In this document: in pieces, positions 17,552-25,393 of the stretch
Layout: the number at the start of each line of letters is the position of its first letter
Position numbering within the stretch: the first letter of the stretch is position 1
Notes under the pieces: generated by a model
What the model was told of the DNA's origin: nothing
The model's input: only the letters and a program-made list of their open reading frames with translations
The model's database searches: none
Program-made: the position numbers and the translations under genes
Assembly (NCBI GenBank): GCA_938082445.1
Contig: CALLLL010000324.1
Span: 1 to 33,638 of the forward strand
Length of the DNA stretch: 33,638 nucleotides
Direction: 5' to 3'
From: an uncultured bacterium
GTDB taxonomy: Bacteria > Hydrogenedentota > Hydrogenedentia > Hydrogenedentales > GCA-2746185

Positions 17552-18565
17552 CTAAGCAGTTGGGTTGTTTTTATCATTCTCGTCTATTTTTGAAATAGAT
17601 TCACGCATACCGGTATCGGCTACTACATTTTTCATTTTGTAATAATCCATGATACCCATATTGCCGCTGCGGAATGCGTCGGCCATTGCTTTAGGTACTT
17701 CAGATTCAGCCTCGACCACCTTAGCACGCATTTCAACCACTTGTGAGCGCATTTCGGCTTCACGGGCTTTCGCCATAGCACGTCGTTCTTCGGCGCGGGC
17801 TTGGGCGATTTGTTTATCCGCTTCAGCTTGTTTAGTTTGTAGAATCGCACCGATATTTTCACCGACGTCAACGTCAGCAATATCAATCGAAAGAATTTCG
17901 TAAGCGGTACCGGAGTCAAGTCCACGTTCTAGCACCGTTCGCGAAATCATATCTGGATTTTCCAACACTTTTTTGTGGGATTCAGCCGAACCAATTGTAG
18001 TTACAATACCTTCACCTACACGCGCAATGATGGTTTCGTCAGTTGCACCACCGATAAGGGTGGCAATATTGGTGCGTACTGTCACACGGGCTTTGGCTTT
18101 AATTTGGATTCCGTCCATCGCTACAGCTGCAACATAGTTCACGCCGCCTTTATTGGGGTCAGGGCAATCAATCACTTTAGGGTTTACTGATGTTTGCACA
18201 GCATCGAGTACGTCACGACCCGCGAGGTCGATAGCGGTACATTTTTGCCAGGTCAATTCAATATTGGCTTTATCGGCCGCAATCAAGGCTTGTACTACGC
18301 GTACGACATTACCGCCGGCAAGGTAGTGGGTCTCCAATTCGTTCGTAGAAACGCGCAGACCGGCTTTTACCGCCATAATGCGACTTTCTACGATCACTGA
18401 TGGGCGCACTTTACGCAGGCGCATAAAGACGATTTGAAGCAATCCAACATTGGCTTTCGAAGCCATTGCCTGTATCCATAGGCCAAAGTACGAGAACATC
18501 ATGACAGAGAAAATCAAACACATAATTCCGGCAAAGGCCGCTAATATGTATATTACAATTTGCAT
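17552..18565 (-). CDS. floA: Flotillin-like protein FloA
   Basis: 337 residues, usual length for FloA (YqfA/UPF0365). The order is: N-terminal membrane-inserted helix at 3-28; a conserved N-terminal region ([51 protein letters not shown]); an SPFH domain to about residue 240; then an Ala/Glu-rich coiled coil ([20 protein letters not shown]). FloA proteins form membrane microdomains and affect fluidity and protein oligomerisation. Neighbouring nfeD genes are the classical partners. AAAGGA lies upstream of the ATG. The preceding gene encodes a truncated version of its N-terminal third. Confidence 0.95.
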   Translation of the reverse strand: MQIVIYILAAFAGIMCLIFSVMMFSYFGLWIQAMASKANVGLLQIVFMRLRKVRPSVIVESRIMAVKAGLRVSTNELETHYLAGGNVVRVVQALIAADKANIELTWQKCTAIDLAGRDVLDAVQTSVNPKVIDCPDPNKGGVNYVAAVAMDGIQIKAKARVTVRTNIATLIGGATDETIIARVGEGIVTTIGSAESHKKVLENPDMISRTVLERGLDSGTAYEILSIDIADVDVGENIGAILQTKQAEADKQIAQARAEERRAMAKAREAEMRSQVVEMRAKVVEAESEVPKAMADAFRSGNMGIMDYYKMKNVVADTGMRESISKIDENDKNNPTA

Positions 18566-18627
18566 AATAAATCCTTTCAGTTTACATTCTTGTTTATTTA
18601 ATTACTGCTGAAGACTTGAACAACTGT

Positions 18628-18999
18628 CTATTGCTCAAGTACTTGTCTTTTTTGTAAATCTTGTTCACACAATATTTCAAATGGCGTGTTTGTGCCGAGT
18701 TTTTGTGATTCAATTAAGGCTTGTACTACAGCCCGTATGTTTCCCTTGCTCTTATGATGCGCTTCCATGTCATCCAGTGCAAGAGAAAATCCTGCTTTGT
18801 GTGCTTGGATATAGGCCATTAGCACAATGTGCGGACTTCCTCCACGGAAAAACATTTTAACTATTGTTGCTAACGGTACTGAACATTGTGCAATGTGGGT
18901 CCGGAACCAAAGCCTGAAAAAATATAAATACCCTATTGATCCAACCAGCAAAACTAAGGCAATTGCTAGACCCAATAACACTACAATTGCTATGTCCAT
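18628..18999 (-). CDS. Truncated flotillin paralogue: membrane anchor and N-terminal region only
   Basis: 123 residues, collinear with FloA residues 1-122 of the next gene at a constant one-residue offset. Shared landmarks are the N-terminal transmembrane helix (4-28), F-LW after it, HKAGF against VKAGL, MEAHHKSKGNIRAVVQALIE against [20 protein letters not shown], and DLQKRQVLEQ against [10 protein letters not shown]. It stops exactly where the SPFH domain would begin, so it lacks both the beta-barrel domain and the coiled coil. The reading frame is clean and starts inside the stop region of the short nfeD gene (10-bp overlap), which argues for a translated gene and not a decaying copy. It may cap or tune FloA assemblies through the shared anchor; this is inference. 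Confidence 0.82.
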   Translation of the reverse strand: MDIAIVVLLGLAIALVLLVGSIGYLYFFRLWFRTHIAQCSVPLATIVKMFFRGGSPHIVLMAYIQAHKAGFSLALDDMEAHHKSKGNIRAVVQALIESQKLGTNTPFEILCEQDLQKRQVLEQ

Positions 19000-19502
19000 T
19001 GCCCTTCGGTTCCTTCCTGCGCTATGGATACCTCCTGTTGTTCTTCTACTACTACTCGATTGCCTTGTACGGTAATGATTTTTACGGTCTTTCCAGCATC
19101 GATAAAGGTGCCATCTGAAATGGCATCTATGCGTTCTTTGTCTAAAATAATTGTTCCGGCAGGGCGTAATGCGCTAAATACTTTTGCTGTTTGCCCTACA
19201 AGTTCAGGATTCTGGCTAGGGCCAGTATACCCTTCTTCTGCACTCATGGTTTCGTTGAGGATAAATAAATTTCGTAAGCGTGTTTTGGTGATAAGGTAAA
19301 AACCCGCGAAGAGTGCAATAAAGAACCCTAAGAGTTCACCGCCAATAATCAAAGGAGCGTATTGAGGATATTGCATAACACCTGTGATGCAACTGGCTAG
19401 TATCAAACAGCCACCAATGATCCCAAGGATGAGACCCGGTAAAAAGAACTCGGCCAGTACTAGAATTACTCCGGCGAGAAACATAATGATAATTGCGGTC
19501 AT
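18990..19502 (-). CDS. NfeD-family membrane protein, short form
   Basis: 170 residues. Three hydrophobic segments at about 4-22, 26-45 and 50-72 (with the NfeD pattern LAEFFLPGLILGIIGG) are followed by a soluble OB-fold domain at about 95-160 (ELVGQTAKVFSALRPAGTII and TFIDAGKTVKIITVQGNRVVVEE). It has no protease domain. Short NfeD proteins accompany stomatin/flotillin proteins and are thought to form a complex with them through the OB domain. The ATG overlaps the stop of the 103-aa gene (4 bp), and its own end overlaps the truncated flotillin gene by 10 bp, so all are tightly coupled. Confidence 0.92.
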   Translation of the reverse strand: MTAIIIMFLAGVILVLAEFFLPGLILGIIGGCLILASCITGVMQYPQYAPLIIGGELLGFFIALFAGFYLITKTRLRNLFILNETMSAEEGYTGPSQNPELVGQTAKVFSALRPAGTIILDKERIDAISDGTFIDAGKTVKIITVQGNRVVVEEQQEVSIAQEGTEGQWT

Positions 19503-19810
19503 GCATTATCTCCTTCTTCTTCCTGCTCCGAGACTTCTAGTAAAGCGATCAATTGTCCCACTTCGATACGAATGGCTTGAACAATTTTCATTTTGTAAGC
19601 AGGATCTTTAGGGTCGTCTTCTACTTGGTTTTCAAAGGTTGCGATCAATGTATCTTCATTGGTGAACAGCAAGCGCGCTTGGCCCAGTAGCTTGTTGTAG
19701 CGATCAATGATTGGCATGCAGCTATAGTATCCAGCACCTTGTTGGTGCAATACAGCCATGTCCTGCAATAGTTGCTTTAACATTGCTACGATTGAGTTAC
19801 GCGTGCTCAT
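19499..19810 (-). CDS. Unknown 103-aa helical protein between two nfeD genes
   Basis: 103 residues from the ATG at 19810, which has GAGGAGA seven bases upstream; a TTG nine codons earlier has no such site. No transmembrane segment, no signal and no motif that I know. Predicted mostly helical (LKQLLQDMAVLHQQ, RYNKLLGQARLLF, KMKIVQAIRIEVGQLIALLE), with an acidic tail EQEEEGDNA. It overlaps the long nfeD stop by 14 bp and the short nfeD start by 4 bp, so its synthesis should be stoichiometrically tied to both. A small cytoplasmic accessory of the NfeD/FloA complex is the natural guess, from position only. Confidence 0.72.
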   Translation of the reverse strand: MSTRNSIVAMLKQLLQDMAVLHQQGAGYYSCMPIIDRYNKLLGQARLLFTNEDTLIATFENQVEDDPKDPAYKMKIVQAIRIEVGQLIALLEVSEQEEEGDNA

Positions 19811-21506
19811 GATTGGTCTCCTCGTCGTCCAGTTCAACTACAAAACGGTTACCGTCGGACTGAACAATAACAATCGCTGCGCCTTTATCAATAAAGTCAC
19901 CGCGTGTAACTATGTCGTAAGTGCGATCATTAAAGCGGCCTTTTCCGGCAGGGCGTAATAATGTGGTCGCCGTTCCGTGTAAGCCAATGGAAGCTGCCGC
20001 CAATTCGAGGTCCGATCCAACATATCCTTCGGATGCATCTTGAACGCCTTCCATAACCAATGCGCCATAGAACGGCATGAGAGGAAGGAATTTCCACGTA
20101 ATGGCAATTAGTGCGCTAAAGGATAACACGAAGACCGAGAAAGAAGTGGCAACGTCCTTAAGGCTTTCAAATTCCCAAGTATATTGTGGGATTGTAAAAC
20201 TCACTAGTGATAGATACATACCAATAAGAAGACAGATCATACCCGATATGCCGGCTAGACCAAAACCCGGTATGACAAAAACTTCCAATAGGATTAGGCA
20301 AATCCCGACAAGTACAAGAAGTAGATCAATGGTATCGGCCAGATGGAGAACATAATGCGATCCAAAGAAAATTATTAAGCAGCTGATACCAATGATTCCG
20401 GGAATACCAAATCCTGGGGTGCGAACTTCGAGGTACAATCCACCTATAGCAAGCATCATTAATAAACCGGCAATTGTTGGGCTGGTTAAGAAACGGAAAG
20501 TTTTTTCGGCCCAGTTGGGTTCGATGATGTGGTATGTCCCACCACCCAATAAGAAGTGAGTAACGGTGGCATCTACATCAATGGCGGTATCTTCAATGAG
20601 GCCATATTTTATGGCTTCACTGGGTGTGAGAGTAAGTAATTTTCCGCGTGCCAGCACCAATTCACTGCCGTCTTTATACTGAAGTGAGCCCACCTCGGAG
20701 CTTTTTGAGGCTGATTCATCCACCCGTTCACTCACTTCTTCATCTTTATCTTCAGGGGCTGGAACGGTTACACCAACGGGCAAATCTTCGGTAATGCCTT
20801 TGACAATATCCCCAATAGGTAAAGCCTCGGGTTTTACATTGTCTTTCGATTTAATATCGTCTTCATCGCCATCCGAGTCCACTGAATACACAACATACTC
20901 GCCCAATTCATTCACATATCCGCGAAGCTCGATGTCTTTATCCACCATAGCTTCAGCGATGTCTGCGTTGTGTCCATTGGCAATGGCTAAAGCCCGCATT
21001 TTGGCGCGTACGAGGGAGACACTTTTTTCTTCGGCAGGGGCCATGCCATCGCTGGTTTGATAGACCACCATTGAGGCGCCGATATTGGTGTCAGGGGTCA
21101 TGATGATGTCATCGCAGCTGTAGCTAATGATAGCCCCAGCTGAGATTGCGCCACGGCCTTCAATGAAAGCTATGGTTCGGCAAGGGGCTTTACCAATGGC
21201 AGTGGTAATATCAATGGCGGAATCAACACGACCACCAAAGGTGTCAACTTTAAAAATTATGGCTTTGGCATTGAGCTCTTCGGCTTCTTTTAATGCGCGC
21301 TCAACCAGGACCAATACTCCAGGTTCAATCATGCCGTTGATAGGGCAAACAACGATTACTTCATTGTTGGATTCAACGACAGTTAATTCTGTATCGGAGG
21401 TAGAAGAAATATCGGTTTCTGTTGAGTCAGGGGCATCTTGGGCCATGCTCAAGGGCAACAGAGCTGCCATTGCCAAAAGAATACTTGCATAAATGGTGTG
21501 TCGCAT
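19797..21506 (-). CDS. NfeD long form: membrane-bound ClpP-class serine protease
   Basis: 569 residues from the ATG at 21506, chosen because it begins a signal peptide (MRHTIYASILLAMAALLPLS); an in-frame GTG upstream has none. The SppA/ClpP-like protease domain spans about 48-200, with EGRGAISAGAIISYSCDDII holding the likely nucleophile Ser122 and Lys161 as the probable dyad partner (AEEKSVS). An acidic linker and about four transmembrane helices (340-480) follow, then a C-terminal OB-fold NfeD domain (RFNDRTYDIVTRGDFIDKGA). In archaeal homologues the protease cleaves stomatin near its C-terminus. It is the first gene of the operon, with a promoter at 21579-21607. Confidence 0.92.
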   Translation of the reverse strand: MRHTIYASILLAMAALLPLSMAQDAPDSTETDISSTSDTELTVVESNNEVIVVCPINGMIEPGVLVLVERALKEAEELNAKAIIFKVDTFGGRVDSAIDITTAIGKAPCRTIAFIEGRGAISAGAIISYSCDDIIMTPDTNIGASMVVYQTSDGMAPAEEKSVSLVRAKMRALAIANGHNADIAEAMVDKDIELRGYVNELGEYVVYSVDSDGDEDDIKSKDNVKPEALPIGDIVKGITEDLPVGVTVPAPEDKDEEVSERVDESASKSSEVGSLQYKDGSELVLARGKLLTLTPSEAIKYGLIEDTAIDVDATVTHFLLGGGTYHIIEPNWAEKTFRFLTSPTIAGLLMMLAIGGLYLEVRTPGFGIPGIIGISCLIIFFGSHYVLHLADTIDLLLVLVGICLILLEVFVIPGFGLAGISGMICLLIGMYLSLVSFTIPQYTWEFESLKDVATSFSVFVLSFSALIAITWKFLPLMPFYGALVMEGVQDASEGYVGSDLELAAASIGLHGTATTLLRPAGKGRFNDRTYDIVTRGDFIDKGAAIVIVQSDGNRFVVELDDEETNHEHA

Positions 21507-21578
21507 AGAGTTTATATATCCCAAAGTTTCGCTTTTTTTAAAAACACGTATACACACTACAACCCAGAACTCAGTTTT

Positions 21579-21607
21579 ATTCTACTCTTTGATTAAGTAT
21601 TGATCAA
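21579..21607 (-). promoter_or_regulatory. Candidate sigma-70 promoter of the nfeD-floA operon
   Basis: On the - strand TTGATC (21602-21607) and TAGAAT (21579-21584) are 17 bases apart. Transcription near 21572 leaves a leader of about 65 bases. No other good match lies between the rlpA-like gene's terminator and the nfeD start. Confidence 0.5.
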
Positions 21608-21634
21608 CAAAGTACTTAAACACCATGCGGAACG

Positions 21635-21669
21635 AAAAAATGCCCTAAAATCCAGAAGATTAAAGGGCA
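21635..21669 (-). terminator. Rho-independent terminator after the second RlpA-like gene
   Basis: On the - strand TGCCCT pairs with AGGGCA, with an inner AATC/GATT stem after a two-base internal mismatch, then six T's (complement of 21635-21640). The hairpin is at 21641-21669. Confidence 0.8.
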
Positions 21670-21703
21670 GATAAATAGAGGGTAACTGTTGTGGTTATTG
21701 GGG

Positions 21704-22081
21704 TTAGAACAATGGAGGGATTTCTTTTTCATTGACTTTTTCAATGGTGACATTGATGACACCTTTTTTGAGCTTGGGATCCAGCGCGCGCATAGCGGCC
21801 TCTGAAAGGTCAATATCACGTCCATCGATGTAAGGGCCACGGTCATTTAAACGAACCACAACACTGTTTCCGTTTTCTGCTGTCACGCGATAGTGCTCAC
21901 CAAATTTACCGGAAATCATTGCACAGGTCAGTGCTTCGTCGATCATGGTTTCGCCGGAAGCGGTCATGTCGCTGCTGCTGGCCACTGTGTAGTAAGAGGC
22001 TACGCCTTCGTGGACAGGCGCCACAGGCTGTTGAGTGTAAAGCATTAGGGCGATCAGTGTTAACATAACAAGTACCTGCAT
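21704..22081 (-). CDS. Short RlpA-like double-psi beta-barrel protein
   Basis: 125 residues: a signal-type hydrophobic N-terminus (residues 3-16) without a lipobox Cys, then an RlpA domain (EGVASYY at 25-31, VRLNDRGPYIDGRDIDLSEA at 76-95). Asp80 of NDRGP is kept. The stretch that normally reads AAHxTLPFG here reads TCAMISGKFG, so the usual His is replaced by Met55; cleavage activity is doubtful. It is probably periplasmic and wall-binding. The ATG at 22081 has no clear ribosome site; ATG at codon 6 (GCAGGT upstream) is an alternative. It lies 69 bp after the CinA-like gene on the same strand and is followed by a terminator. Confidence 0.83.
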   Translation of the reverse strand: MQVLVMLTLIALMLYTQQPVAPVHEGVASYYTVASSSDMTASGETMIDEALTCAMISGKFGEHYRVTAENGNSVVVRLNDRGPYIDGRDIDLSEAAMRALDPKLKKGVINVTIEKVNEKEIPPLF

Positions 22082-22150
22082 CTCGGGCGTAGAAGACCCG
22101 GATGTCTATCCTTTTTTAAATAGGGGTTTCGTAAAAGCTGCGGAATTAAG

Positions 22151-23314
22151 CTATTGAATAAGAAAGCGCCGTAAAAACTCTAGTGCGAGTATGGCTGTTC
22201 TTTCTTGCATGACATTACTCTGACTTGTACGTCCTAGTGACCAAGTTTCTTGACCGTTGGGATAAATAAAGGTGGCGATACTACTCCCCGCAGCGGGATC
22301 CGCCACAACGGCTAATGCACAATCAGAACCAGATTCTAGCATAGAACGGGACGCCAATTCCACCGAGAGGGCCTCGATGTTAGCTAAGTCTAGTGTTTCC
22401 AATGGGTAAACGCGCCCTGAGCGATAGCATTTAGCTCCAATTTTGGTCATACGTGAGGCAATTGACCCGGCTGAAATGGTCTCGATGACGTCCATTCCCC
22501 AACCACGAGTATTCATTAATTGGTCAACAACCCCTTCTAGGGTGTCATCATCGGTACCTAAAATAATGCCAGGAAAGTATCCGCGAATCTCTTCTTCTAC
22601 AGGATCGATTAGTACTTCAGCTGCTTCGATGGTTTCGGCTTTGGCGGCAATGCGGATGCGCACCGCACCAGGACTCGCTAGTATGCCGACAGTTGGATTG
22701 GTAGATTCACTGATGAGATCTTTAATGATTTGGTCAACTTTTGACTCACCCATTCCGCAAATATGCAGTACGCGGTAATGGATAATACTGTTTAATTCAT
22801 AGCGCTCACGAAGCATCCCTAAGATGCTATTTTCCATCATTGGCTTGAGTTCACGTGGAGGTCCCGGTAAACAAAATATGATTCCGCGATCGCATTCCAC
22901 CATGAGACCCGGTGCAGTACCGTTGGGGTTTTCAATAACAATTCCGCCTTTTGGGACCATGGCTTGCCGTTTATTGTTCTCGGTCATTGTAGAACCGAAG
23001 GAAGTAAATTTGTCCTGTATGTTATCCACGATGGCTTGGTGAAATTCCAATTCAACTCCACCCACTTCTGCAACACAATCGCGTGTAATATCGTCTGCTG
23101 TGGGGCCTAAACCGCCAGAGCACAAGACTACATCGGAGCGATCCAGCGCGTCATTCAGTGCGTCAACAATGCGTTCATGATTGTCACCAACGGTAGTCTT
23201 TTGATAGAGATTGATCCCATTGTCGGCTAAGGTTTGCCCCATGTAGGTGGAGTTGGTGTCTTGGGTTTGCCCGAGCAATAACTCGGTACCGATCATTAGC
23301 AGTTCTGCTTTCAT
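22151..23314 (-). CDS. cinA: CinA-like protein: MoCF-biosynthesis-type domain with degenerate amidase domain
   Basis: 387 residues. The N-terminal MogA/MoaB-like domain is canonical: IGTELLLGQTQDTNSTYMGQ, VVLCSGGLGPTADDITRD and FCLPGPPRELKPMM. This half of CinA acts as an ADP-ribose pyrophosphatase in characterised members. The C-terminal 150 residues correspond to the PncC nicotinamide-nucleotide amidase domain. The usual AESCTGG reads IETISAG, the GxSxxF and YTNxxK segments are replaced by IGAKCYRSGRVYPLETL, and the catalytic Ser-Lys pair is not evident. The total length is slightly below the usual 410-430. It begins 18 bp after the 182-aa membrane protein gene. I expect NMN deamidation to be lost. 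Confidence 0.88.
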   Translation of the reverse strand: MKAELLMIGTELLLGQTQDTNSTYMGQTLADNGINLYQKTTVGDNHERIVDALNDALDRSDVVLCSGGLGPTADDITRDCVAEVGGVELEFHQAIVDNIQDKFTSFGSTMTENNKRQAMVPKGGIVIENPNGTAPGLMVECDRGIIFCLPGPPRELKPMMENSILGMLRERYELNSIIHYRVLHICGMGESKVDQIIKDLISESTNPTVGILASPGAVRIRIAAKAETIEAAEVLIDPVEEEIRGYFPGIILGTDDDTLEGVVDQLMNTRGWGMDVIETISAGSIASRMTKIGAKCYRSGRVYPLETLDLANIEALSVELASRSMLESGSDCALAVVADPAAGSSIATFIYPNGQETWSLGRTSQSNVMQERTAILALEFLRRFLIQ

Positions 23315-23332
23315 AGGAATGAATCTCTTTAA

Positions 23333-23881
23333 TTAGTCGGTATTAGATGAGTTACGGCTTGAACTTGAAGACTGGTGCCGCATAAAAAATGATGGAATAC
23401 GGCTAAAAACTTGACGACGCCCTAACAAATGGAAGCGCAGGATTAGACTGTATAAATAAGCCCAAGCGGTGAGTTTGCAGCATCCAACTGCCCAAATGAC
23501 AATACGCAAATCGGGGTCTTCAATGTAGGACGATTGGAACATTAATCCTAATAATGTTTGAGTACTGAATGTGGTGCCGCGAGAGGGGAGTTCCAAGAAA
23601 GCGAGTAAAGCCAAAATGACTACTTGAAGTGCTTTAGCTTGCGCATCGGCATCGTTGAGTCCGGCCATGCGGCATTGACGTGAGACAAAAAAGGCCAAGT
23701 ATGCGGCAAGTCCTATGGAGATCACTGCCGAAGAATTCACGAATGCATGCTGTGTAGTGACCCCGGAGAGTTCACGGAACCAATGGAAAGCAATTTCTGG
23801 GGCAAGGCCTGCGAAAAAAAAGAACGTCCACAAACTCATTGTGAAACCATCCCATATAGTTACATTATGTGAATCTGACAT
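23333..23881 (-). CDS. Hypothetical inner-membrane protein, 182 aa
   Basis: About four hydrophobic segments (residues 13-30, 48-66, 85-100, 125-147), then a basic and Ser-rich tail (RHQSSSSSRNSSNTD). No family recognised. The gene lies 18 bp upstream of cinA in the same direction and has a promoter-like site at 23903-23931, so it heads this unit. The ATG has only a weak GGAA upstream. Divergent from the GT-B-like gene of the sugar locus. Confidence 0.72.
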   Translation of the reverse strand: MSDSHNVTIWDGFTMSLWTFFFFAGLAPEIAFHWFRELSGVTTQHAFVNSSAVISIGLAAYLAFFVSRQCRMAGLNDADAQAKALQVVILALLAFLELPSRGTTFSTQTLLGLMFQSSYIEDPDLRIVIWAVGCCKLTAWAYLYSLILRFHLLGRRQVFSRIPSFFMRHQSSSSSRNSSNTD

Positions 23882-23902
23882 GGATAATTCCGGGTTGTCT
23901 AC

Positions 23903-23931
23903 ATTACAAGGGTCTATTGGACCAAAGCCAA
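23903..23931 (-). promoter_or_regulatory. Candidate sigma-70 promoter for the membrane protein-cinA unit
   Basis: On the - strand TTGGCT (23926-23931) and TGTAAT (23903-23908) are 17 bases apart, about 22 bases before the ATG at 23881. Confidence 0.42.
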
Positions 23932-23975
23932 GAGGATTAAGTCAACTCAGCAAGGACGCACCAACACGGTATCAA

Positions 23976-24004
23976 TTGATTTGCTTGTGCCGTTGTGCTA
24001 CTTT
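23976..24004 (+). promoter_or_regulatory. Candidate sigma-70 promoter for the + arm of the sugar locus
   Basis: TTGATT at 23976-23981 and TACTTT at 23999-24004 are 17 bases apart. The transcript would start near 24011, close to the first ATG at 24026. Confidence 0.45.
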
Positions 24005-24025
24005 CCAAGCATGATTTAGCCCACT

Positions 24026-25306
24026 ATGAGCAAGGATTCACTTTTATTCATGACCATTGAGTCAAGCGCTGAACAGACAACTTCCCCACATCTTTTTATG
24101 CCGGATTCGGTAAAAAAAATTGGGCAACATGATCCGTTGCCCGATACTGGCTCAGCGCTTGTTGAGCTGGACTCATTGGATGTCGCCTTGACATTGGATG
24201 AGCATGTGTTGTTTTTTGCGACTGACGATACGCATGTCAACACGATGTTGCGAATAGCAAACCATTGTCCATCGCATACGTTTGTCGTGCATGCTACATT
24301 GGATTTGCATGCGCGATCCGCATTGGATGAAGCAGGTGTCGACTATGTAATTCATACCGCTGATATGGTGGAGTTTGCGCACGCCGATATAGCGCTCATG
24401 GGCAATGATGTGGGGTGGGAAGAGCGCTTGTTTATTCTGAGGTGTAGAGAAAAGGCAATTCCGACGGTCAGTTTGCAAGAAGCGACGAATGTTGATTTCG
24501 ATGGGTGGCCATGGCGAATGCAATGGGTCGATGTTACTTTCATTCAAGGAGTTTATGCTTTGAAGCGGCATTCAAGGCAGTTGATGTTTTTGACAGGTAA
24601 TCCGCGATTTGATGACATCCAACTGAATCCGCTTCCTGAAGAACCTCGAGTACTCATCAATTGCAATTTCACATTTGGGATAGGAGTGGACTGGGGGCGC
24701 GCTTGGGTAGAGCAAGTGATTGTAGTGGCTAAAAGCTTAGGGCTCGAATATGCTGTCACCGTGCATCCACGTGACGAAACGGATTTATCGGGGATTGAGC
24801 ATGTGCTGCCTTCTAATGCATTTAAGGTACATGAGCAGCTTGCCGAGTCTTCTGTATTGATATCGCGCGACAGTTCCTTGCCGTATGAAGCTGCGATGAT
24901 GGGGCGTAATGTGATTTATTACAACTCATTTAATGAGCCTGAGTATTGGTTGAATAATGATGATACAGGGTTAATTCAGCAATGCTATACCCCTGAAGAC
25001 TTGAAGCAAGTATTGTCCGATACTTTACAGTCCGCCATCCGAGTGGAAGGAAAAGAACAAGCATTAAGCGCTGTGTTTACCGGGGTAGATGGATTAAACC
25101 ATGCTCGGGTGGCACAGGCCATCAAGATACTGTGCCAGCGCGGGAATGATTGGAAGACCAGTGATGCACGTGCGCATGGATACTTTCATACTTGGCTACA
25201 GATGCACCTTCAAAATGTGTGGCGTCCTAGGATTCGCCAGATTGCACCGTTGCGTTGGATATGGAAATGTGGGAAATGGTTGGTCGGTGGATACCGACGG
25301 ACTTAA
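24026..25306 (+). CDS. GT-B-fold glycosyltransferase-like protein of surface-sugar locus
   Basis: 426 residues, no close family recognised. The N-terminal half has Rossmann-like alternation (VLFFATDDTHVN, FVVHATLDLH, IALMGNDVGWEERL). The C-terminal half has GNPRFDDI, then LEYAVTVHPRDET and HEQLAESSVLISRDSSLPYEAAMMGRNVIYYNS. This resembles the donor-site half of CDP-glycerol glycerophosphotransferase or UDP-GlcNAc 2-epimerase-like folds. No signal or membrane helix; the tail is Trp/Arg-rich and may sit on the membrane. First gene of the + arm; the start is uncertain, because the ATG at 24026 lacks a ribosome site and ATG at 24050 is possible. A role in building or transferring the locus's sugar is inferred. 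Confidence 0.7.
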   Translation: MSKDSLLFMTIESSAEQTTSPHLFMPDSVKKIGQHDPLPDTGSALVELDSLDVALTLDEHVLFFATDDTHVNTMLRIANHCPSHTFVVHATLDLHARSALDEAGVDYVIHTADMVEFAHADIALMGNDVGWEERLFILRCREKAIPTVSLQEATNVDFDGWPWRMQWVDVTFIQGVYALKRHSRQLMFLTGNPRFDDIQLNPLPEEPRVLINCNFTFGIGVDWGRAWVEQVIVVAKSLGLEYAVTVHPRDETDLSGIEHVLPSNAFKVHEQLAESSVLISRDSSLPYEAAMMGRNVIYYNSFNEPEYWLNNDDTGLIQQCYTPEDLKQVLSDTLQSAIRVEGKEQALSAVFTGVDGLNHARVAQAIKILCQRGNDWKTSDARAHGYFHTWLQMHLQNVWRPRIRQIAPLRWIWKCGKWLVGGYRRT

Positions 25307-25393
25307 ATCGCCTCTCACTTGCGGTATCTGAAGAGATATTGGTAAAGTGTGGATTGAACCTTTCAGCCTTATTTCCCATTGGAGCGCACAATT

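Noticed and set aside
19797-21557. GTG start 17 codons upstream for the long NfeD
   Set aside because: Adds a charged, non-signal N-terminus before a clear signal peptide and has no ribosome site.
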